From assembly GCA_023389545.1 (NCBI GenBank), contig JAEWEI010000130.1, positions 1 through 5,619 on the forward strand: a DNA stretch of 5,619 bases. Reading direction: 5' to 3'. Below the pieces are notes generated by a model. It was not told the origin of the DNA, made no database searches, and worked only from the letters and a program-made list of their open reading frames with translations. Shown here piece by piece: positions 1 through 4,681 of this stretch (position 1 is its first letter; every line of letters begins with the position of its first letter). Source of the stretch: Actinomycetes bacterium (GTDB lineage: Bacteria > Actinomycetota > Actinomycetes > Actinomycetales > Cellulomonadaceae). The translations under genes and the position numbers were made by a program.

Positions 1-336
1 ATCGGCCGGAACAACTACTACGTGACGGCGGCGGGGGCGAACCCGATGCGGTTCCTCGTCGCCGACCGCGTCGAGGGCCGCGCCGTCGAGCCGACGGTCG
101 TCGACGAGGAGGTGCTGTACTCGATCCTGCCGAACAGCCTCCTGCTGAAGTACGTGCTGGACCCGGCGCTGCGGGCCAAGGTGCAGGGGCTCATCCGCGC
201 CGGCAAGGTCGCGCACCCGCTGCGCTACGCCAAGGACGGCTCGCCGCGCCGCCTCGCGTACGTGGCGGCGGCACTGCTCAACCAGGTGCGCAAGTTCCGT
301 CGGTACTACCCGGAGGTCACCGGCACAGGCTTCTGA
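1..336 (+). CDS. C-terminal fragment of a probable ATP-grasp carboxylate-amine ligase
   Basis: This is an open frame entering from the left edge, with 111 codons visible before the TGA at 334-336; the true start is outside the window. The fragment opens with IGRNNYYVTAAGANP. From memory this resembles the stretch near the C-terminal end of actinobacterial ATP-grasp carboxylate-amine ligases (D-aspartate-ligase-like), where GR-N-YYVT-G is followed by a helical tail containing LYS-LP, a Leu-rich YVLDP segment and a basic end. The same order is seen here: VLYSILPNSLLLKYVLDP at about residues 38-55, a PLRY motif near 72-75, and a basic NQVRKFRRYYP segment near the end. The ATP-binding core would lie upstream and cannot be checked, so the substrate is unknown. 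The gene converges on the minus-strand operon and shares the hairpin at 360-399 as terminator. An internal GTG at 22 and ATG at 46 are ignored because the frame is open to the edge and the homologous motif begins upstream of both. Confidence 0.6.
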   Translation: MGRNNYYVTAAGANPMRFLVADRVEGRAVEPTVVDEEVLYSILPNSLLLKYVLDPALRAKVQGLIRAGKVAHPLRYAKDGSPRRLAYVAAALLNQVRKFRRYYPEVTGTGF

Positions 337-339
337 CGC

Positions 340-360
340 CACGCCTGCCACCGAGGCGTG
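340..360. repeat. small inverted repeat in the convergent intergenic region
   Basis: The arms CACGCCT (340-346) and AGGCGTG (354-360) are perfect complements around a 7-nt loop, starting 3 nt after the stop codon of the left gene. The repeat abuts the much stronger hairpin at 360-399 and shares one base with its extended stem. It may be an accessory part of the terminator or chance in GC-rich DNA. No T-tract follows it. Confidence 0.4.
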
Positions 361-399
361 ACACAGGCCGGGTCGCGACACGCGACCCGGCCTGTTGTC
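360..399. terminator. bidirectional intrinsic-type terminator hairpin between convergent genes
   Basis: A perfect 15-bp inverted repeat has its arms at 363-377 and 381-395 around a 3-nt ACA loop. The stem extends by three more pairs (360-362 with 397-399) if T396 is bulged out. The stem is dominated by G:C pairs. There is no long U-tract on either strand, only TGTTGTCTG on the plus side, which is common for terminators in high-GC actinobacteria. It sits between the stop codon at 336 and the opposite-strand stop at 404, in a gap of only 67 nt, so it can end both the left gene and the minus-strand operon. The symmetry is seen directly; the terminator function is inferred from position. Confidence 0.85.
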
Positions 400-403
400 T
401 GCG

Positions 404-892
404 TCAGTCGACGATCTCGCTGGTGCCCGAGTACAGGTGCAGCACCGGCACCTTGAGCTCCTCGCGCGCCCGGGAGGCCCAGTCGCGGCGGAAGGTGTCC
501 TCCAGCGCGTGCGGGTACGTGACGACGACGATCTCCCGCACTCCGCCAGCATCCACGGCGGCACGCAGCGCCGGCAGCGGGTCGTCCTCGACGACAGTGC
601 CGGTGGCGTCGCGGCCGGCGTCGGCGAACGCCGCCAGGCTCGCGGCGAGCTGCTCGGCGGCTGTGGCCTTCGCCTGCGTCGGCGAGGGCTCCCGGCCGAG
701 CACCACGTCGAGCGCCTCCCGCAGCTCGCCCATGCTCAGGTTGTCCACCAGGGACACCAGCAGGTTGCGCTCTGTGTCGGCGGGCACCAGCACCCGGTAG
801 GCGAACTGCTCGTCCTGGTGCAGTTGCAGGATGTGCTGCACGTCGACGGGAGCCAGGGAGTCCTCTGTGAGGACGAGAACGGTGTCTGTCAC
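404..892 (-). CDS. universal-stress-like small alpha/beta protein, function unknown
   Basis: The product has 162 residues. The chosen start is GTG at 890-892, which overlaps the TGA of the upstream reductase gene as GTGA. The frame stays open up to an ATG at 1069, but those extra 59 residues are Arg/Ala-rich and lie wholly inside the reductase gene, so they are rejected. The protein opens with a beta-strand (TVLVLTE), followed by a helix and a second strand (AYRVLVPADTERN, residues 31-43). A Glu/Ala-rich helical middle (54-92) leads to TVVEDDPLPALRAAV (99-113), strand EIVVVTYP (120-127) and C-terminal strand VPVLHLYSG (148-156). This alternating order, with a DDP-ALR step before a strand, resembles a USP/Rossmann-like sandwich. 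I do not see the G-2X-G-9X-G(S/T) ATP-binding signature of classical ATP-binding USPs. There is no signal peptide or membrane segment, so it should be cytoplasmic. Similar proteins are, as I recall, annotated as hypothetical in related actinobacteria. It is the last gene of the operon, and no function can be assigned. Confidence 0.85.
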   Translation of the reverse strand: MTDTVLVLTEDSLAPVDVQHILQLHQDEQFAYRVLVPADTERNLLVSLVDNLSMGELREALDVVLGREPSPTQAKATAAEQLAASLAAFADAGRDATGTVVEDDPLPALRAAVDAGGVREIVVVTYPHALEDTFRRDWASRAREELKVPVLHLYSGTSEIVD

Positions 893-1707
893 GGCTGCGA
901 GCCTAGTGGCGGGCCCGCCGGCGCGCTCAGCAACCACCTGCCGAGCAGCGTCCCGCCGGCGTGCAGCAGATGCGCCGGCGCGGCGTCGACAGCCGGCTCG
1001 AGCCACGGCGCGCCAGCCAGCACGCGGGGGGCGTTCCCGCCCACCAGCAACGGGCTCGTCGTCAGGCACAACTCGTCCACGACGCCGCGGGCGACCAGTT
1101 CCGCGAGCAGGTGCGGGCCGCCCTCGGCGAGCACCCGGCGCAGGCCGCGCTCGGCGAGACGCGTGAGCGCCACAGCCGGGTCGACGAGCCCCGTCCCGGC
1201 CACGAGCACCCGGTCGGCGCCCACCCGCTGGCGGAGGTCGTCGAGCCCCGGCCGATCAGCCACCGTGACGATCAGGGGAGGGAGCGGGGAGTCGAACAGG
1301 ACGGACGGCAGCTCGCCGAACGCCGTCACCACTGCCAGCTCCAGGTCCGGTCGCTGGCCCCGGGCTGCCCGCGCCGCGGCCAGGCCGGCGGGCACCGACA
1401 ACGTCCGGTACCGCTCCGCCCGGGCTGTGCCCGCGCCGATCAGCACGACATCCGCCCACGCGCGCTGCACGGTGAACGCGCGGAAGTCGGCCGGGTTGTT
1501 GATCGACCCGGACACGTGGTCCGCGCCGGTGGCAGAGCCGTCCAGGGTGGAGACCATGTTGGCGCGGACGTACGCGTCCCTGCCCGCGGAGGGCAGGGGG
1601 TGGGCGTAGAGCGCGCTCAGGCTGGCCTCGTCGCCCTCGGGCGGGATGCACTCGCCCGCGCGGTCGAGCGGGAGCAGGACGTCGAGCGTGGGTGCGGCCT
1701 CAGGCAT
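889..1707 (-). CDS. RibD C-terminal/DHFR-fold pyrimidine-reductase-family protein (Rv2671-like)
   Basis: The product has 272 residues and starts at ATG 1705-1707. It has the RibD-C (dihydrofolate-reductase-like, NADPH-dependent) fold without the zinc deaminase domain of bifunctional RibD. Visible blocks are: strand and substrate loop RANMVSTLDGSATG (48-61); nucleotide-side motif VVLIGAGTARAERYR (87-101); the late glycine motif RVLAEGGPHLLAELV (191-205); and DELCLTTSPLLVGG (211-224). As I remember them, these blocks match M. tuberculosis Rv2671 closely (RANF-SSLDG, EGGPTLL, VLDELCLT-AP-VVGG). Rv2671 is a RibD paralogue reported to reduce dihydrofolate. The Lys that precedes the SLDG motif in canonical RibD is Asn50 here, and the DDP motif is replaced by AERY, which argues against the riboflavin-pathway step. 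The gene follows cysG by 9 nt without a clear Shine-Dalgarno sequence and overlaps the next gene by GTGA. The likely role is a flavin-, pterin- or pyrimidine-type reductase; its true substrate is open. Confidence 0.9.
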   Translation of the reverse strand: MPEAAPTLDVLLPLDRAGECIPPEGDEASLSALYAHPLPSAGRDAYVRANMVSTLDGSATGADHVSGSINNPADFRAFTVQRAWADVVLIGAGTARAERYRTLSVPAGLAAARAARGQRPDLELAVVTAFGELPSVLFDSPLPPLIVTVADRPGLDDLRQRVGADRVLVAGTGLVDPAVALTRLAERGLRRVLAEGGPHLLAELVARGVVDELCLTTSPLLVGGNAPRVLAGAPWLEPAVDAAPAHLLHAGGTLLGRWLLSAPAGPPLGSQP

Positions 1708-1716
1708 CCGGCCAGG

Positions 1717-2961
1717 CTAGCCAGGTGTCGGCAGGCCGCCAGCGGCGGACGGGACGCCGCCCAGCTCCGCCGCGAGCGAGACGACCTCCCCGACCACCAC
1801 CACGGCGGGCGATGTCACGTCGCGCGCGGCCGCCAGGTCCGCGATGTCGGCGAGCGTGCCCAATGTGGTGCGCTGATCGGCGAGCGTGCCGCGCTCGACG
1901 ACCGCCACGGGGGTGTGCGGGTTCCGACCGTGCCGGATCAGCGCGTCGGCGTGCTCGGCGAGGCGCGCCACGCCCATCAACAGCACGAGGGTGCCGTCCA
2001 GGCGGGCGAGCGCGTCCCAGTCGGTGGCGTCGTCGTGTGCGGAGACGACTGTGACCTGGCGGGCGACGCCGCGGTGGGTCACGGGGATGCCCGCGGCGGC
2101 GGGGACGGCGAAGGCGCTGGTGATCCCGGGAACCGTCTCGACGTCGACGCCGGCGTCGCGGCACGCGAGTGCCTCCTCCCCGCCGCGGCCGAGCAGGTAC
2201 GGGTCGCCGCCTTTGAGGCGCACGACCCGCTGCCCGGCGGTGGCCCGCTCGACGAGCAGCTCGTTGATCTGGGCCTGGGTGAGGGTGTGCGCATGTGGGG
2301 CCTTGCCGGCCTCGATGACCTCGACGTCATGGGGGAGCCCGTCGAGCAGGGCCCTGGGGCCGAGCCGGTCGGCGACCACGACGTCGGCCTCCGCGAGCAG
2401 CCGGCGCCCGCGCACGGTGATGAGGTCCGGGTCCCCAGGGCCCCCTCCGACGAGTGCCACGCGGCCCGGGCCGGGCCGATGGCGGCGCAGGGGCAGCTCG
2501 CCGGTGTCGAGGAGCGTGGAGATGGCGGAGCGCAGGGCTGCGGCGCGGCGGGGGTCGCCGCCGGCGCTGACAGCCACGGTCACGTCTCCGGCGCGCGCCA
2601 CGGCGGGCGTCCATGCCATCGAGCGGGCGCTGTCGCCGGCGTGCACGCACCAGACCCGGGCAGCCTCGGCCTCGGCGGCCACGGCGGCGTCCGTGGCGCG
2701 GTCCCCGGTGGCGGTGTGCACGAACCAGGCGCCGGCGACGTCGCCCGGCAGGTAGCCGCGGCGCTCATGGCGCACCGCCCCCGCGGTGGCCAGAGCCTGG
2801 AGGTCCTCGCAGAGCTGCGGGGCGACGACCCGCACCCGGGCGCCCTCCTGCACCAGGGCGGCGGTGCGGCGCGCGGCCACCGGGCCACCCCCCACCACCA
2901 GCACGTCGCGGCCCCGCAGGTCCAGCAGCGCCGCGTGGCGCGGATTCGGCTCGTCGGGCAT
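1717..2961 (-). CDS. cysG: siroheme synthase: precorrin-2 dehydrogenase fused to uroporphyrinogen-III C-methyltransferase
   Basis: The product has 414 residues. The N-terminal half is the NAD-binding precorrin-2 dehydrogenase module: LRGRDVLVVGGGPVAARRTA (15-34) is the dinucleotide loop, followed by GARVRVVAP (40-48) and VWCVHAGDSARSMAWTPAV (103-121). The C-terminal half from about 167 is a complete SUMT domain that adds two SAM-derived methyls to uroporphyrinogen III: VGGGPGDPDLIT (171-182), VVRLKGGDPYLLGRGGEE (246-263), VPGITSAFAVPAAAGIP (277-293) and THRG (295-298). Precorrin-2 is then oxidised to sirohydrochlorin, which receives iron to become siroheme for sulfite or nitrite reductase. 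The segment between the dehydrogenase and SUMT parts is roughly 50 residues shorter than in the 457-residue E. coli CysG, where the helical chelatase region lies. The enzyme may therefore rely on a separate ferrochelatase. By ungapped alignment, Gly109 falls where E. coli has Asp104, with Asp110 next to it. The start ATG has a GGAGG seven bases upstream, inside the end of the permease gene, with a 3-nt gap between the genes. Confidence 0.95.
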   Translation of the reverse strand: MPDEPNPRHAALLDLRGRDVLVVGGGPVAARRTAALVQEGARVRVVAPQLCEDLQALATAGAVRHERRGYLPGDVAGAWFVHTATGDRATDAAVAAEAEAARVWCVHAGDSARSMAWTPAVARAGDVTVAVSAGGDPRRAAALRSAISTLLDTGELPLRRHRPGPGRVALVGGGPGDPDLITVRGRRLLAEADVVVADRLGPRALLDGLPHDVEVIEAGKAPHAHTLTQAQINELLVERATAGQRVVRLKGGDPYLLGRGGEEALACRDAGVDVETVPGITSAFAVPAAAGIPVTHRGVARQVTVVSAHDDATDWDALARLDGTLVLLMGVARLAEHADALIRHGRNPHTPVAVVERGTLADQRTTLGTLADIADLAAARDVTSPAVVVVGEVVSLAAELGGVPSAAGGLPTPG

Positions 2962-2964
2962 CGG

Positions 2965-3885
2965 TCAGCCTCCGCTCAGGCCGGTGAGGCCGCGGGCGTG
3001 CAGGATCCGCCGCTCGAGCGGCGTGAACACGGCGAGCTCGATGAGGATGCCCACCGCGAAGATCAACAGGATGGCAGCGATGACCAGGGACATGTCACTG
3101 GTATCGCGGCCCAAGTTGAGGAGCTGGCCGAGCCCGGCGCCCAGACGCGGGGTGTTGGTGATGAGCTCGGCGGCCATGAGCGAGCGCCACGCGAACGCCC
3201 AGCCCTGCTTGAGGCCGCCCAGGAATCCGGGCAGCGCGGCGGGCAGCAGCACATGGCGGATGCGGCTCCACCCGGTGGCCCCCAGCACGCGGCCCACCCG
3301 CAGATACAGCGGCGGCACCTGGTCGACCCCGGCGAGCAGGCCGTTGACGATGGACGGCACGGCGCCCAGCAGCACCACAGTGAAGATCGCGGCGTTGCTG
3401 AGCTGGAACCAGATGATCGCCGCCGGCACCCACGCGATCGACGGCAGCGACTGCAAGCCCGTGACGAGGGGGCCGAGCGCGCGGCGCAGCAGCGGCCGGG
3501 TGGCCATCGCCGTCCCGAGGGCGACCCCCACCGCCACCGAGGCGAGGAAGCCGAGGCCGCCGCGTTGCAGGCTCAGATTGGCCGCCCGCAGCGCGGACCC
3601 GTCCTGGGTCGCCTCGACGAGGGTGTGCCACACGTCGAGGGGCCGGGGCAGCGCGTAGGACGGCTTGACCCCCGACGCGGCGAGGAGCTGCCAGGCGCCG
3701 AGCAGGACGATCAGCGCGGCGGCGGTGGGCCAGAAGGAGCGCCAGGCGGCCGCCCACCACGGTGTGCGGGTGGCCTCGACGGCTGTCTCGAGGGCGTCGA
3801 GGCCCGCCTCGAGATCGCGCGCGCCGGCGCCAGGCACGGCCGGCGCCTGCGGGGCGGACGTGGTGGTGGACGGGTCAGCGGGCAT
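2965..3885 (-). CDS. ABC transporter permease, SsuC/TauC/NrtB-like
   Basis: This is a 306-residue integral membrane protein of the BPD-transporter inner-membrane family. Hydrophobic segments are visible at about 53-70, 111-130, 136-160, 164-185 and 264-286, with one more likely around 212-240; this matches the six-helix plan of sulfonate, taurine and nitrate importers. The cytoplasmic EAA-type loop that docks on the ATPase is RVLGATGWSRIRHVLLPAALPG (199-220), with the conserved G and the terminal LP. The AAELI-TNTPRLGAGLGQL stretch (238-254) corresponds to the usual E-I...GLG segment after it. The N-terminal 45 residues are Ala/Pro/Thr-rich and soluble, longer than in the E. coli SsuC type. 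The start ATG at 3883-3885 overlaps the end of the ATPase gene by 11 nt and has a GGAG ten bases upstream. It should homodimerise in the membrane with two copies of the ATPase encoded upstream. Confidence 0.93.
   Translation of the reverse strand: MPADPSTTTSAPQAPAVPGAGARDLEAGLDALETAVEATRTPWWAAAWRSFWPTAAALIVLLGAWQLLAASGVKPSYALPRPLDVWHTLVEATQDGSALRAANLSLQRGGLGFLASVAVGVALGTAMATRPLLRRALGPLVTGLQSLPSIAWVPAAIIWFQLSNAAIFTVVLLGAVPSIVNGLLAGVDQVPPLYLRVGRVLGATGWSRIRHVLLPAALPGFLGGLKQGWAFAWRSLMAAELITNTPRLGAGLGQLLNLGRDTSDMSLVIAAILLIFAVGILIELAVFTPLERRILHARGLTGLSGG
2969..2973 (-). promoter_or_regulatory. Shine-Dalgarno site of cysG
   Basis: The plus-strand CCTCC reads GGAGG on the coding strand, seven bases before the ATG at 2959-2961. 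It lies within the last codons of the permease gene. It is the strongest ribosome-binding site in the window and fixes the cysG start, suggesting CysG translation is initiated independently as well as by coupling. Confidence 0.8.
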
Positions 3886-4681
3886 GGCTGGCGATCTCCG
3901 CTCGCAGGTGGTCAGTGATCTCCACGGACAACTCGGCCACGGCGTGGTCCTCGATGCGGCGTGGCTGGGGGATCGGCACCGTCCACTCCCGCACGATCCG
4001 CCCCGGACGCGAGGACAGCAGCACCACGCGCTGCCCCAGCCGCACGGCCTCGCGCACGTTGTGCGTGACGAACACGACCGACCGGCCCGTCTCCTGCCAG
4101 ATCCGGGTGAGCTCGGAGTGCATGACGTCGCGGGTGATGGCGTCGAGCGCGGCGAACGGCTCGTCCATCAGCAGCACGTCGCCCTCCTGGGCCAGGGCCC
4201 GGGCGAGGGCCACCCGCTGCCGCATGCCCCCGGACAGCTCGTGCACCCGCCGGGCGTGGGCGCCGTCGAGGTGCACCAGGCTCAGCAGCCGGTCGGCCTC
4301 CGCCCGGCGCTCGCCGCGGGGCACGCCGCGCAGCCGCAGGGCGAGCTCGATGTTGCGTCCCGCGCTGAGCCAGGGGTACAGCGCGGGCTCCTGGAACATC
4401 AGCGCCGGGCGGCGCGCGCCCACCTCGACGGAGCCCCCAGTGGGGGAGTCGAGCCCCGCGATGAGCGAGAGCAGTGTCGACTTCCCGCAGCCGGACGCGC
4501 CGAGCAGGCACACGAATTCGCCGGGCTCCACGACCAGGTCGATGCGGTCGAGCACCGGTGGCCGCGTGGTGTCGCCGAAGTGGTGGCTCACCTGGGTGAG
4601 CCGCACCGGGGGCCGGGCCGGGCGCCCCGGCGCAGGACGCGCCGGGGCGAGGGTGGGCGCCTGGACCTCGCGCACGCTCAC
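3875..4681 (-). CDS. ABC transporter ATP-binding protein, SsuB/TauB-like
   Basis: This 268-residue ATPase powers the importer. All nucleotide-binding motifs are present in order: Walker A GASGCGKST (61-69), Q-loop FQEPALYPWL (96-105), ABC signature LSGGMRQR (149-156), Walker B VLLMDEP (169-175), D-loop ALD (178-180) and H-loop VTHN with His207. The PALYPWL after the Q-loop and the MRQRVALARAL context are typical of the nitrate/sulfonate/bicarbonate ATPase group. Residues 1-26 form a Pro/Ala/Arg linker before the first strand (VRLTQVSHHFG). The start is GTG 4679-4681, overlapping the TGA of the binding-protein gene as GTGA. The frame runs open to 5137, but the extra residues are Arg/Gly-rich out-of-frame reading of the binding-protein gene and lack any domain. 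A GTG two codons downstream is the only close alternative start. The substrate is not determined by the ATPase itself. Confidence 0.94.
   Translation of the reverse strand: MSVREVQAPTLAPARPAPGRPARPPVRLTQVSHHFGDTTRPPVLDRIDLVVEPGEFVCLLGASGCGKSTLLSLIAGLDSPTGGSVEVGARRPALMFQEPALYPWLSAGRNIELALRLRGVPRGERRAEADRLLSLVHLDGAHARRVHELSGGMRQRVALARALAQEGDVLLMDEPFAALDAITRDVMHSELTRIWQETGRSVVFVTHNVREAVRLGQRVVLLSSRPGRIVREWTVPIPQPRRIEDHAVAELSVEITDHLRAEIASHAR
3896..3899 (-). promoter_or_regulatory. Shine-Dalgarno site of the permease gene
   Basis: The plus-strand CTCC reads GGAG on the coding strand, about ten bases before the ATG at 3883-3885 and inside the 3' end of the ATPase gene. It is a modest site with slightly long spacing. 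It supports the long N-terminus of the permease over an internal start. Confidence 0.55.
4623..4649. repeat. perfect 11-bp hairpin inside the 5' end of the ATPase gene
   Basis: The arms CGCCCCGGCGC (4623-4633) and GCGCCGGGGCG (4639-4649) are exact complements around the 5-nt loop AGGAC. In the mRNA the structure begins about 32 nt after the GTG start of the ATPase gene and about 29 nt after the stop of the binding-protein gene. It encodes part of the Pro/Ala/Arg linker (about residues 11-20). The symmetry is seen directly; any effect on mRNA stability or translation is inference. Confidence 0.6.

Noticed and set aside
893..1069. A 59-residue N-terminal extension of the USP-like protein from an ATG at 1069
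   Set aside because: The extra residues are Arg/Ala-rich and entirely within the reductase gene in another frame. The GTG at 892 overlapping the upstream stop begins exactly at the first beta-strand.
1578..1598. An 8-bp inverted repeat (CCCTGCCC/GGGCAGGG) in the reductase gene
   Set aside because: It lies inside coding sequence, is shorter than the 4623-4649 stem and is away from any gene junction. It is plausible by chance at this base composition.
395..1609. A 404-codon plus-strand frame opposite the USP-like and reductase genes
   Set aside because: Its composition is low-complexity Ser/Arg/Ala without a recognisable fold, it begins within the terminator hairpin, and it opposes two well-supported genes.
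961..3918. A 985-codon open frame on the plus strand across the reductase, cysG and permease genes
   Set aside because: It is antisense to three genes with clear protein families. Its translation is Arg/Gly/His/Gln-rich without any domain. Such long shadow frames are expected opposite GC-rich genes, where stop codons are scarce.
4424..4453. A two-part stem (CTCGAC/GTCGAG with inner CCCCC/GGGGG) in the ATPase gene
   Set aside because: An asymmetric internal loop interrupts it, and it lies in a conserved coding stretch just after Walker A. Coding constraint explains it well enough.
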